The translations under genes were made by a program, and so were the position numbers. Under the pieces are notes generated by a model. That model was not told where the DNA came from, did no database searches, and was given only the letters and a program-made list of their open reading frames with translations. A DNA stretch of 64,000 bases from assembly GCA_024180945.1 (NCBI GenBank), contig JAKSGN010000005.1, forward strand, positions 2,294,001 through 2,358,000, written 5' to 3'. Below are positions 12,622 to 24,131 of the stretch, one piece after another. Each line of letters starts with the position of its first letter. Position 1 is the stretch's first letter. The stretch comes from Macrophomina tecta (lineage: Eukaryota > Ascomycota > Dothideomycetes > Botryosphaeriales > Botryosphaeriaceae).

Positions 12622-13700
12622 AGCGCGGAGCCCCGGGGGCAGCTGGCCCAATGCGGGCTGGCGCGGCTGAAAGTAGTCGTGTAGGCTGTACAAAAGCAGA
12701 CGGCGAGGGGCATGAACGGGCCCTGTCGCAGCAAAATAGCAGTGTGAGGGCGACAGACAAGCTTTCATGCAACGGCGGGCTCATACGCGGCCGAGATCTG
12801 TGAGGCGGAACGTGCGGGCAGCGGGGGGTGCGGCGGCGGTGATCTTGACACAGAGCTGAGGCAGCTCCAGACACAGCGGATTTGAAAGCGCGGCAGATGC
12901 GCCGCTTGCAGATACCGCCATGGCGGACCAAGACCACCAAGAGCTGGAGGTACGGCCATTGTCATCTGACGGGCAGGCGAGCAGGGCGAAAGAGCGCTGT
13001 GACTTGTACGCGCCGTGGAGCCAAAGCGTGCTCGCCCCGGCGCGTCGACAGCCAATCGCGCGGCGGGTGCGGCTTGTGCAGCGCCCTCGGCGGCCTGACA
13101 CGGCCGCGGTCGTGGAACGCCATGCTGCGACAGGGCCTCTTCATGGTGGACCTTGGCGTATAGCGAACCTATGGCCGTTCAAGAAGGCCTCGAGAGTTAC
13201 AGACGCGACGGCCTGGTGCCTGTCGTGCAGTCCGCTCTTTTCCTCCCGGCCGCTAGCCGCTACGCTCTTTTCTTCGCCGTGTAATTCTCTCCCTCCATAT
13301 TCCTCGTGTGTGCCGCCCGCCGCCCGCAGTCCAAACGGTAATTTTCTGCGCTTCGCCTGCCCGTCGCGTCCCAGCAGCGATCCGATCACCGCTACTCCTT
13401 CCCGCCGCCGCTCGCCGCTCGTAATTCCCAGCCGTATCTAATCGCACGCGCATTCCCAGCCAGCCCCGCCTTGTCCACGCAGCCCAGGCGGCTAGACATC
13501 ATTGGCGATTTATTCCCGCTCTGCGAGCACCTGCATGCCGGCGCTTCCCCCGTTCCTCTTTTAATCACCTCCCGCCGCTCTATCCGCTTCCCAGAGCAAC
13601 CCTTGCACCGTTCCCGCCTACCGGTGCTCTCCCAGAGCTGCGAAGCGCCCTCCTCCTCTCCTCCCTCCTCTCGTCCAACGCTACCAACTGATCGTCCGAC
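12622..13700. other. Intergenic region CCS1 3' to noxR 5'
   Basis: About 1.1 kb holding the CCS1 3' UTR and the noxR promoter and leader. The last 450 bp are strongly C/T-rich on the plus strand (TCCTCTCCTCCCTCCTC near 13650), a common feature before fungal transcription and translation starts. The small open frames on both strands look like composition artefacts. Confidence 0.45.
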
Positions 13701-15516
13701 ATGTCTCTCAAGCAGGCAAGTAGCGACTGACTCTTCCTGACTCTTAGCTCGCAAACACTAACTCAGCCCTGCAGGAGATCGAGACGTGGGTGGCAGCGCT
13801 GGCCGCTTATGACAATAATGAATTTGATGAAGCTCTGAAGTTCTTCGACGGCATCTCCGACACGTCTAAGATCCTCTTTAATATGGGCGTGATTCACGCA
13901 ACACTCGGCGAACACGAGAAGGCTGTGAGTACTGCCATGGCCCTGCCCGCCGCTCTGTGACTAACCGCTCCTCAAGGTCGAATGCTACCAGCGCGCTGTG
14001 CGCCTGGATCAGTACCTCGCCGTAGCCTACTTCCAACAAGGTGTCTCCAACTTCCTCATGGGCGACTTTGAGGAGGCATTGGCCAACTTCAACGACACTC
14101 TCCTCTACCTGCGCGGCAACAACAACATCGACTACGAGCAATTGGGTCTGAAGTTCAAGCTGTACTCCTGCGAGGTTCTCTTCAACCGCGGACTGTGCTA
14201 CATCTACCTGCAACAAAAAGATGCCGGCATGCAGGACCTTTCGTTCGCAGCCAAGGAGAAGGTCGTTCCGGATCACGACGTGATTGACGAGGCAATCCGT
14301 GAGGAGGCGGAGGTAAGTTCATTGAAACTCCAAGAAAGTCACAGGCTAATTAAAATGTAGGGTTACACCGTCTTCTCTATCCCGGTCGGCATCGTTTACC
14401 GTCCAAACGAAGCAAAGGTGAAGAACTTGAAGGCAAAGGACTATCTCGGAAAGGCCCGGTTAGTGGCCGCCTCTGATCGCGCCAACGCCTTCACCGGCTT
14501 CGCTGGTGCCGAAATCAAGAGGATGAACTCGGAAGCTGCCGCGGGCACGAACGCGAAGGACGACAGGCCAGACGAGAAGATCTCCTTTGCCGCAACTAAC
14601 CTGGTCAAGCCCGGATTGAGCAGTCGCTCGAGGCAACAGTCCGAGCCGCCGATCAACCGCAACATGTTCCCTCCAACTCCTCCGCCGGAGGAGACCAGGG
14701 CTTCCCCCAATGGCATGACTTCGCGGTCTCAATCAGTTCGCGGTGAGGGCCGCAAGCCTGCGCCGCTGGAGCTGGGACGTGCTGCATTCGACCAATCTCC
14801 CAAGAGCCAGCAGCCTCGCATGCCGCAAAGGTCCATGTCGGAGCGCCCGAGACCGACACGAGAGCTTTCTACCTCCTCGAGGAGCACGAGAGACGGTGGC
14901 TCCCGTCTGCGTCCCCGTATCAATTCTGACGAGGACGACAACATGTACGCCGAAGACGTTTATGACATGTACGGCAGATCCGGCGGGGAGAGGCCCAGCT
15001 ACGGCGGACGTTCGCGCTCAAAGCAACAGCAACGGCCCATGTACATTGAAGAAGAGGAAGAGGATTCGTTCGACCAGTCAGATATCGACTCTGGCGAGTT
15101 TGAGATGGTGCCTGCGCGTGCACGCAGCAGTCGCCGTCCGTCAACCAACAGACCTCGCGGCCAATCCCAGAGGCGTAGCATGGGTCTCCGGACCATCAGG
15201 GTCAAGGTTCATGCCGATGACACGCGTTACGTGTTCCTCGACCCCAACTCGCGTTTTGATACGTTCGTGAGTCAAATCAGAGACAAATTCGCTCTAAGAC
15301 AGAACTTCAAGATCAAGATCAAGGATGAGCAAGACATGATTACCATGAGCGATCAGGACGATCTGGACATGGCGATTATGAGCTGCAAGCAAGAGGCGAG
15401 AAGAGAGAAGGCTGAAATGGGGAAGATGGAGGTAAGTTGTGCTTAGATTTCTCGCTTTGCGGTGTGAAGATTGAAGCTGACTCGTGCAATCGCAGATCTG
15501 GGTGCAAGTTGTGTAG
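13701..15516 (+). CDS. noxR: NADPH oxidase regulatory subunit NoxR (p67phox-like)
   Basis: Cytosolic activator of the fungal NADPH oxidases NoxA/NoxB. It acts with Rac and the polarity proteins Cdc24/Bem1 in hyphal fusion, fruiting-body development and invasion structures. Proposed exons are 13701..13715, 13775..13924, 13977..14312, 14361..15431 and 15496..15516, giving 530 residues. The N-terminal 200 residues form TPR repeats (for example YLAVAYFQQGVSNFLMGDF, LFNRGLCYIYLQ). A low-complexity Ser/Pro/Arg linker follows. A PB1-like domain starts near residue 443 (LRTIRVKVHADDTRYVFL) with the acidic DEQDMITMSDQDDLDMAI segment. The protein ends in IWVQVV from a 21-bp last exon. The first intron appears to use a GC donor (CAG followed by GCAAGT) with a normal CAG acceptor; without it the frame does not join. 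Confidence 0.92.
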
Positions 15517-18500
15517 GTGCTCCGATTTTTTATGTCTTTCACGATTTCATGGCGTTTACTCTTCTTCTCTCCTCAAACTTATTTTCTTTTGTCTTATTTA
15601 CAGTTGCCAAGAATGAGTCCTTTCAGTGCGGTTCTTGTTTATTGATGATACTCAGCGAGCATGAGAAGGGGCATGTTCGGCGACGGTCTAGGTTCAGCGG
15701 GTTATTTCGTTCTTCAAGATAATCCAAACACTTCCTTGAGAGACACGTACATACGATTCGAGCATGGAGCGCGAGACAAGGACCTGCTACGTTATTCTCT
15801 TTCGATGCAGTAATTCTCTCCCCGTAATATGCCTTAAGTCGCGGCACATCGGTTTCACTATTTCCTTGTCGAAACTACAGGGCGCCCTACAAAAGGTAAG
15901 TCTGCCGAGCGAATCACGGCAACTCGCATTATAGGTGGCATATATGTTGACGAGACGCTTCGGGGGTGGTGTAGTTTCATTTCTATTTTGGCGAGGCACG
16001 CTCGTTTTCTTCATTTCCTGCGGACACGATACCCGAACCAGACCCCCACCCTTTCGCGAGACGCTTCATCGACGACACGGCCGAAGCGATTACTGGATGA
16101 TTTGGTCTTACATACTCTCTCCTTTCTTGATACCCCTTGACGACGATCATTACTACGACCGAAACTACCGACACGGCTACTTTGTTCACGACATCCCGCG
16201 TTTCCGATGCCGGGAGGAGATGTCATGCATGCAGCAACCGCAAGACGAGTAATTCATACATGTGCTTCCTGTAGATAGCAACGCCCACTGTATGGTGTTG
16301 GTGCCACTATAACTCCTACCCCACAGGCACCACCTTATTGTATTATTTCTGTTAACGGTCTAGACCGGCTTTCTCACCTTGTACGCTTGCAGCAAGTGAA
16401 GCAGAGAGGGAAGCATGAGAGAAACCCGGAACCGTGCCGAAGCGGGAGGTGACGCACGACAGTAATTTGAGCCGGTCCTTCCTCTCTGTATTTTGGCGAC
16501 GGCGGCTTTCTGTTGGGATGCGTGTATGTCGATTCAGGCGGCATGCTTCCCCCGAAAAATAAAAATAAAATTGGGAGGATTATTATGCCTATGCCCTACC
16601 ATTGCGGGGGAAGGAGAGAAAAAAGTGCACCCGACCGGGATGTTCAGTGTGTTTTTTGTCCATTATTGTGTTTTTGTTGAGCCGCTCATCCGGCTTTTCC
16701 ATCTCTGCTCTTTGCTCGGGGGTTCTTGTGTTGTTTGAGGGCTTGCTGTCGGGGCCAAGCGGTGTCGGATTTCTGACACGCATTAGGTTTTGTCAGTGCG
16801 GAGGTGGAGGAGGGTTGGAGACGATCATCTGCGGGTCAGACTTGATTGTAAGAGCTTGGCGTCAATGGGACATGGTTCCGTGGGAGATTGCTTGCATTGT
16901 GAAATCGGGATGGCTTTTCAGTGTTGTTCATTCCAGCCTGGTTGCCTATGTCTGTTTGTTGGCGTGCGCCAACCCTTTTTGATCATTTCAGCAGGGGCTG
17001 GTCGAGATGGAGTCCCCCCGTCTCGCGCACTCCGGATATGAGGCGAAGCAACACAGGACGAGAGTCAAGCTTTTCCCCGGCCGCTTGTGTCGCCAGAAGC
17101 CGGGTGGCTGTTGTGGAGGTCAGGCCCGGCCACGAAGCTGGCGGAGGTCCGTCCAGTGGATGCGCGGGAGGGAAGGACGGCCGCGGGCGGGCGGGTGGCT
17201 TTCTCTGGCTGCAACTACCGTAAGCTGGGCTTGGGTCCCGAATTCGCCAGAGAGATCAAACGAGATCTCAAACTTGACATGTGACCGTGGTTGCGGGAGA
17301 ACAAGTGCGTGTTTGAGGCGGACGTTGTCACTGAGCCGCTAACGTCTAAGTGATGACGCTACGGATATGTGTCACGGGACCGTTCGGCGTTGTCTCTCTG
17401 CATTCACCCTTGCGACACCAAGAATGCAGTCAAGGCTTTACCCTAAGGATTTCTTGTGACGATTCATGCTTCTGCAACGTCGACTTTGAAGGGCCCCGTC
17501 TCCTTCGAAGAGCAATGTAGGATGCAAGAAAGCGAAAACTTCGCCTTGTGTTGGGAGGTTCGCGGAACTGATTCCAAACGCAACATAGCCCTTCAAAGAA
17601 AGCCAATCTTACAAGGATGACAATGAGAGCATAGCCTTGGAGCCCTCGTTAAGCTCTGATGACGTCTCAGTTGAGCTTTTCCACGAGTAACATGAGACTG
17701 GCACTCTTCTGGGCAGTCGTGTCAGTCAGAAGTCCTGCGAGGCATCTGTTTAAGCCCTCCCATGCATACTCGAGGTCTGCTGGGAAATACACTATGGGTT
17801 AAAACGACTTCCCATTCCTCTGGTAGTTGTAAATCGTGATTGAGGAAGATCCCTCCATATGCAGTTCAGGATCAGATGGAAGTATAAGTATTCGAAGATG
17901 TGGGAGCCAATCCAACATACGCTTCAATCGGGCCCAGAACTCAGCTCTCTGGCACAATGCCAGAATGTGACGCAGCGGCAATTGCTGGCTGGGGAACACT
18001 TAAGGAGTAAGCTTGTCCGTCACTTTCGGGCTGGCAGCCGCATCATTTGACTAGTTGGATTTTCACCAGGATATCAAGAGGCGTGCTGGTCTCCTCCAAT
18101 GGAAAGGGCCCAGCGGAGATGGGCGCTTCAAGCTGTAATGCGAGTACAGACTCCTGTGGACTTGGCTGCACTGTTCCAGAAACTGCGTCTTTTGCCGATT
18201 CTTGTGATGCAACAACAGCGGGGAGTATTTCCGTATCGACGTGGTGGCTGCTGAGTTGATCCTTCGCCGGTGGACGTTCTTGCAAGTTAGTATCTGCATT
18301 TGGACAACTGCCAATCGCAATGCCCCCAGAGACTCGTCCACTGTGACTGGAGCCAACTTCTAGTAGGAAATAGAACATTTCGAAGATGTGCTTGAGGCTG
18401 GAGTCTGTTCTTTCGGTTATTGCCCCATGAGGTGTGGTCTCCCTGTGTCCATAGAGCTGTTACACTCTGCGGGGCTGCATGAATTTTATATTCACCTGAG

Positions 18501-18925
18501 GACGTGGTTACTTCTCACGTTACGTCATTTGCCAGATCTGTGCACCCATATGGTTGTTTGCCTGTGCTGCGTAAGCGGAAGCTTGGGGAGGACTGAGGAA
18601 TGAAAGCCGCATTTGGTTCCAACAGAACGGAAAATGAGACAGACTTTAGTAGTGTACCGCGGGTTGTGCCCTGCATTGAATTGCAGCCCTCGGTGCGGGA
18701 TTTTGCGCGCTAACCCGTGCTTGGAGCAACAGCTGGTTACATGATAACACTGAGCGTTCGAGGAGAACGAGGTTAAGTACAGCATAGCAACCTTGCTACT
18801 GCCACATCTGGAATACTGCTGAAAAACCTGCGGCACAATCAGCATCTTCGATATTCCGGCATAATATTGCAATATTCCCCTCATGATGCACTACTTATAG
18901 CTCAGACTGGCTGCATGATACCTTG
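15517..18925. other. Gene-poor stretch, no supported gene
   Basis: 3.4 kb downstream of noxR. Open frames are short, overlap on both strands and show no family similarity that I can recognise. Minus-strand frames at 17799-17999, 18043-18378 and 18525-18884 were examined and lack domain signatures or a consistent splice model. The first few hundred bases should be the noxR 3' UTR. The end must contain the promoter of the FIG1-like gene, if that gene is expressed. Confidence 0.5.
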
Positions 18926-19596
18926 ATGAGAGTGATTGCGATGACAATCATCCTTCAGTGCATATGAATCTGTTTCTGACCCCAAAAGAGGGCGGTAGAT
19001 TATGAACGTCCAAAAGAGCTCTGCTGCTGACCGGTTGCTCGTGTTCTGCAAAAGTGACGATGGCTTCTTACATTACTTCTTACAAGTACCCCCTTCTGGT
19101 AATCAGCCTGCCCCCCGTTCGTAACTCTCCATTGCTCGTGCCGATGATTGAAGCTGCCAACAGCGGCGCGCTGGAAGACCGCGTCAACTACTTTAGAATC
19201 TGTATAACTGGTCGACCGGAATCGGATTGGCATTACTCAAAAGAAGGCCATTCCTCGCTGGTGGGACTTGAAAAGGGACGGTTGCTTTCACTCTCACCAC
19301 CACAGGCTCTGGAGTCGAGACGAAGGCATTCCCGAGCCTTTTCGTCTTGTGGACCCTGTTTTGCTTCAGCACCCATGTGGCTTTGTTTTTTGCTGGCTTC
19401 GGCGTTCTGGCAGCATCTCTCCGCCAGAGCAGCCGTGAGAACAGGGGAGCCAGCCACGCTCAATACGGAGAAAGAGCCGGGGGATCCCGGTGCAGCTGTT
19501 TTGAGCTGGATTTCGGGGCTGGTGCTCAGCTGCGTCTCGATTGTGCTCCTCGGTATGGATCTCTCCATCAAAGCCCTGTACATGATGGAAGAGTAG
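18926..19596 (+). CDS. FIG1-like protein (Ca2+ regulator/membrane fusion family), short and diverged
   Basis: FIG1 proteins are four-pass membrane proteins that support Ca2+ influx and cell fusion during mating. Proposed exons are 18926..18957 and 19017..19596, giving 203 residues. Joining across a 59-bp intron gives a hydrophobic start running into LLLTGCSCSAK, the TM1-plus-GCS pattern of the family. Next comes VNYFRICITG followed by a Trp-containing stretch, matching the VGYFGxCxS block. A hydrophobic helix ending in FWQHLSARAAV corresponds to the family's LWQH motif. Finally VLSWISGLVLSCVSIVLLG and LSIKAL correspond to the last helix. The protein is short for FIG1, and the segment expected between the YFxxC block and the LWQH helix, including TM2, is reduced to about 47 polar residues. 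It may be a degenerate paralogue or need another splice model. Exon 2 has no good ATG before VTMASY, so the start rests on the proposed intron. Confidence 0.5.
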
Positions 19597-21804
19597 AAAT
19601 GGTGATGAGATATGGGCAGATCAATCGTGACTGTAGGCCGAATATGGAAGTCATCTGATAAAATGATCAGGTCTCTCGGCGTGAAATGGCTCGCATCACC
19701 GGTGTGAAATCATGAGCTCGATCTCCTGGCTGCGATGCTTCTGGACCTTTTGGAGCCTGTGAAGGACGGCTATGATGGAAACCAGAGAGACGGACATGTT
19801 TCCCAGCTCTGACGTCGTTTCAAACTCGTAGAGCTGTTCTATTTGCTCCCCTCCAGAGTCCGCGTAGTCGAGTCGGGCCAGGGACTCGAGAGATCGCTTG
19901 AGAGTATAGGAACAATGAAACAATGGAAAGCAAAACAGCAGAAGCTGCTTCAGACCAGAGAGTACGGCAAACCGATAAAAAGGGGTGACCAAAGTGTAAA
20001 GACCGGCCACCGGCCCCGCTTCATGTGTTATGAGAAGGCGGATTGCCCATCCAGTCACCCTGGCCTTGCATCTGGCGACATATGGCCCTAATGTGGACTG
20101 TCTGCTCACACGCGTTCAACCGGCACCCAGCTGACGCCCGTGACAGTAGAGCACGCAGTCCATCTTCTTCGATGCTAAACAGCCAGCAGCCCTCTGGGCC
20201 TTGAAAGCTCCTTTGCGAATATGCAGCCAGAAAGAGCGACAAAAAAAGCGAGACGGAACACCAGAAGAGGGGGCAAATGTGCGGAGCACACTGAGAAGCA
20301 ACGAGGGGTTACTGCGCTCATGGTATCAGAACGAGCAAGGTGCTGGCATCCAACCACCTACTGCCTGACCACTCACTCACATTTTTGCAGGAAAGGGACA
20401 AGCAGACAAAAGTAGACCCCGGGACTCACCAACTATAAGCCAGACGACCACATCCACCCGTCCGCCCATCCGTCCGGATATCACACCACCCACCTTTCCT
20501 TCCGACATCCCATCCTCACCCCCCGAACAATCAGAAGAAAGAGAGGAGAAAAAGAGATGTCAAACACACACGCACGCCCCACCCTTCCCAAAGCGGAAGC
20601 CAAGGCTCATCGGCAGAGAAGTGGGTCCGTGGGGCACCCTTGATGCGACGACGTCGTCTACGCACATGGGCGCCACATCTCGCCGGGCCACTCCGGCGGC
20701 TGACCGACCGGCCGACTGACCGACCGATCGGGGGGCTCCCTTGCAGCGCTCTGCCTCTCGCGATTCGTCGCTTTCTTTTCGCTCGGGCCGCTCGCTCGAG
20801 CTTAGGCCAGACGACGGCAATCGAAACGAGCAATCGGTCAACGAAATGCACAACCAGGCAGGGAGGAAGTCGGCAGCCCCGACGACGAGTGATTGGTCTT
20901 CGACGCCTTGTTCCGCGATGATAAGGAAGGATGGAAACAAAAAGGGGTGGGGGGAGGCTGTGAAGATGATGGTGGAAATCTGAACGCAATTCGTGCAAAG
21001 AGTCCGGTCCTGGAGGTTCTGCATGTGCAACGCGGGACTGCTGGCCATGCATGGTCCTGCTTTCCACTTCGCTCCGGTCGTGTGTCAGCAGTACAATGTG
21101 CCGAAAGAGCGAGACAGCGTGACCACTCCGGAATGCTGTACACATTGATGCTGCCGCGGCGTATTCGAAGGGCATCGAAAAAAGTTGGTTTCCCTTTCAA
21201 ATCATCATCTGATATGCCCCCTCGATCCCCGATCTCCGAGCAGAACCGTACAATGGGCAGAAAGCCCCGCAGTGGGGTTCGACAAATCCATTCAAGGAAA
21301 AAAAAAAAAAAAAGGAAACAGATATCTTTTATGGCTGCACAGAGGAGAGAACACACGACGGAGCGAAATGCAACGTCGCCGATGACAGCAGCCCCCGCGT
21401 CCTACGCCATCCATGACTCGTCAAACAGGCGGCGTAGTCGTCATTCCAAGCCGTGACCATGTCGGCGAGTCAAGAAACTTGCATGCCGCCAATCCACCTG
21501 CATCAGCGGCGCTCTGCTCGCTTCAAACTTTGGTCCGGGTGCAACGGCCGGCTCCGCCGTGGGGAATGAAGGTTAGCTTTGCGGGAGACGAAGTTCAATG
21601 CCATCGCTATCCGCTCTCACACCATCACTGCGGCTGTAGATCATATCCTCATTCTTCGTTCTTCTATCTGGGTGCACTTGCCATGACCGCTGTTTTGTAT
21701 GTACAAAGACCAATACTACGTAAAATTTCAGAATGTCCAACAAACGCCGATCCTATGCTTGATATCTTCAACCTTTGAATTTTCGCTTGGATCGCTGGTC
21801 CTGT
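19597..21804. other. Intergenic region with one unassigned minus-strand frame
   Basis: 2.2 kb between the FIG1-like gene and the 3' end of the aldehyde dehydrogenase gene. A 137-residue minus-strand frame at 19696-20109 has two hydrophobic stretches but no recognised family, no signal peptide and no obvious partner exon. I do not call it a gene. A run of A at about 21299-21313 and long purine-rich stretches are present. The last few hundred bases should be the 3' UTR of the aldehyde dehydrogenase. Confidence 0.4.
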
Positions 21805-23554
21805 TTACAACTTGGAGAACACGGTGGGAACCTGGCCGCTCATATCGACCAGAGTGCTCTTGTTCTTGACCCAGGCCTCGAGACCCTTGCGGCCGTTTTC
21901 GACACCAACGCCACTGCTCTTCCAGCCACCGACGCTCATCTCAGCCGGGCTCTCGCCCCAGGTGTTGATCCAAGTGATGCCAGCCTGGAGCTGCTGGATG
22001 ACCTTGTGGGCAGTGTTCAGATCCTTGGTGAAGACACCAGCGGCGAGACCAAGAGGCGTGTCGTTGGCGCGGCGGACAACCTCGTCGACAGTCTTGTAGG
22101 GCAGGATGCTCATGACGGGGCCGAAGATCTCCTCCTTGACAATCTTCATGTCATCGGTGCAGTTAGTGAAGACCGTGGGCTGGACCCAAAAGCCGTTCTT
22201 CAGTTCGGCAGGCACGTTCTGGGGAGCGTCGACACCGCCGACGAGGAGCTTAGCCTTGTCGTTCTCGATGCCGTGCTTGATGTAGGAGACGACCTTCTTG
22301 TAGTGGACCTCGCTGACGAGCGGGCCGAAGTTGGTGTTCATGTCGAACAGGTCGCCAGGGCGGACGTACTGGATCTTTTCAAGCAAGACCCTCTCGAACT
22401 CCGGGACCATGGCCTCGGGGACGAAGACACGGGTTCCGTTGGTGCAGACCTGGCCAGTGCTGAAGAAATTGGCCATCATGGCGCCGTCGACGGCCGTCTC
22501 GACGTCGCAGTCAGGCAGGATGATGCACGGAGACTTGCCACCCAGCTCCATGGTCACATACTTCATGCCACCGGCAGCCGAAGCGGCAACCTTCTGGCCA
22601 GTGCTGACCTGGCCTGTGAAGGAGACCTTCGCAATGCCCGGGTGCGCAGTCAGATATGCGCCGACATCTCCAGCGCCGTGGACAATGTTGAAGACGCCCG
22701 GAGGCACGCCGGCCTCGGCGTAGATCTGGGCAAGAGTCTCGCCGTGCAGCGGGGTGAACTCGGAGGGCTTGTAGACCATGGTGTTGCCAGCAGCAAGACA
22801 GGGGGCCGACTTCCAGAGGGCGCTGTGGTGGAGCTGTGTGAGCGATTGACCATGCAAGCCAATTGGGTGGTACGTACATCTGGATGGGGTAGTTCCAGGC
22901 GCCAATGCCGGCGCAGACACCAACAGGATCCTTGCTGGTGTAGACCCAGGCGTCATCGCGAAGACGCACCGTCTCGCCGTTCAGTCCACCGCCGGCCACC
23001 ATGTTGGCGAAATACTCGAGCACGTCGGCTCCCGTGACAACGTCGACGGTGCTGGTCTCGCTGTATGCCTTGCCCGTGTCGTGCGTCTCCTGGCGGGCAA
23101 TGTCATCGTTGCGCTCGCGGAGCAGCTGCACGGCCTTGAGCAGGATGCGGGCACGCTGCATGGGCGGGGTCGAGGCCCAGGAGGGGAAAGCCTTCTGGGC
23201 AGAGGAAATGGCGCGGTCGATGTCGGCATGGGCGGCGGATTGGATGGTGGCAATGGGCCGGTTGGTGGAGGGGTCAATGGATTGGAACGTGTGGCCAGAC
23301 GAGGCAGGCTGGGGCTTGCCGTCCCAGAACAGCTGGCGAGTGCCGTAGGCGAGGTCGGACATGGTGGTGAAGGCGCTGGCGGAGGGGAGAGCGGAGGAGC
23401 GGCGGAGGCGAGATGCAAGAGACGGAGGGGCAGCAGCTGCAGGAACGCGAGCGAGGGCTGCTCGAGCTCGTTGGCAGGCGGTATGAGGAGGGCGACGGCA
23501 CAAGATGCGGAGGAGAGACAGCGTGCCGGCAGATAGCAAGGGCGGGAAGTGCAA
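21805..23554 (-). CDS. badA: Betaine aldehyde dehydrogenase (ALDH superfamily)
   Basis: NAD(P)+-dependent oxidation of betaine aldehyde to glycine betaine, the second step of choline oxidation. Proposed exons are complement(21805..22822, 22878..23554). Starting at the first ATG (23554) gives 564 residues. Starting at the ATG at 23362 ([16 protein letters not shown]) gives 500, the usual ALDH length. In that numbering the catalytic residues are Glu254 in MELGGKSP and Cys288 in STGQVCTNG. The extra 64 residues are rich in Arg, Ser and Ala and nearly free of acid residues, like a mitochondrial presequence. The protein ends in SKL, a peroxisomal PTS1. The 55-bp intron interrupts the conserved AWNYPIQI-ALWKSAP segment. 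The substrate is inferred from the head-to-head choline oxidase gene; family membership is firm. Confidence 0.9.
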
Positions 23555-24131
23555 AGCTTATCGCGGGCGAGGCGGGTGTTTCGTTGCGCAGCTAGCGTGC
23601 GGCAGCGGACAGCACTGCCAATTCAAAACTTTTCGACTGGCGGCATGGGGGTGGGTAGGGCAGGCAATTCGGCCGGGGCATGCATGGCGTAGGCCCAGCC
23701 CTGCCCGCGGCCGTGCGCCTGCTGGTGGGCTTCGCAGCTACAACGCCAGAGCAGCCGCCGGGGCCCTAGGGCTGTCAAGGCTGGCCGCAAACGCCACAGT
23801 CGCAGGCCTCGCATTGCTCGATCCCGCAAGTCCCGCGCGGCGGAACGCTCACCGACACCCTCCGCCTGCCGTGCGGTGGGCTGACAGCGTCAATTCAGAG
23901 CTCTGGCTGTTGCTCCGAGCAGCACCCTAGCTCCACCACTGCCTCGATCCCAAAATTTCTTTAGTACCGCCCTCTCCCGCCCTGCCTCTCGCTCTCTCGC
24001 TCTCTCGTCCATCCGCCGCCGCTCCTCTCTCTGCTCTCTCGCGCTGCCCCTCAGCGGCATTCGTCCCGTTCTTTGCCGTCTGCTTGTCTGTTCCTCGCTC
24101 CAACCCTCTTCCCCGCAGCAGCACCACCGCC
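23555..24131. promoter_or_regulatory. Shared promoter of the choline oxidase / betaine aldehyde dehydrogenase pair
   Basis: 577 bp separate the outermost start codons (769 bp if the dehydrogenase starts at 23362). The two genes are divergent and catalyse consecutive reactions, so a bidirectional promoter is likely. A CT-rich tract with repeated CTCTCG units lies at about 23977-24012, just before the choline oxidase start. No specific operator could be assigned by eye. Confidence 0.55.

Noticed and set aside
19696..20109. Minus-strand 137-codon frame with two hydrophobic stretches
   Set aside because: No family match, no signal peptide and no partner exon; recorded only in the description of that interval.
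20531..21456. Long overlapping frames on both strands (up to 214 codons)
   Set aside because: Arg/Ser-rich with no recognised similarity and several mutually exclusive frames; no splice model improves them.
22000..23037. Long plus-strand frame antisense to betaine aldehyde dehydrogenase
   Set aside because: Shadow of the real gene; its composition (Asp/Val/Gly/His-rich) is the expected mirror of GC-rich coding DNA.
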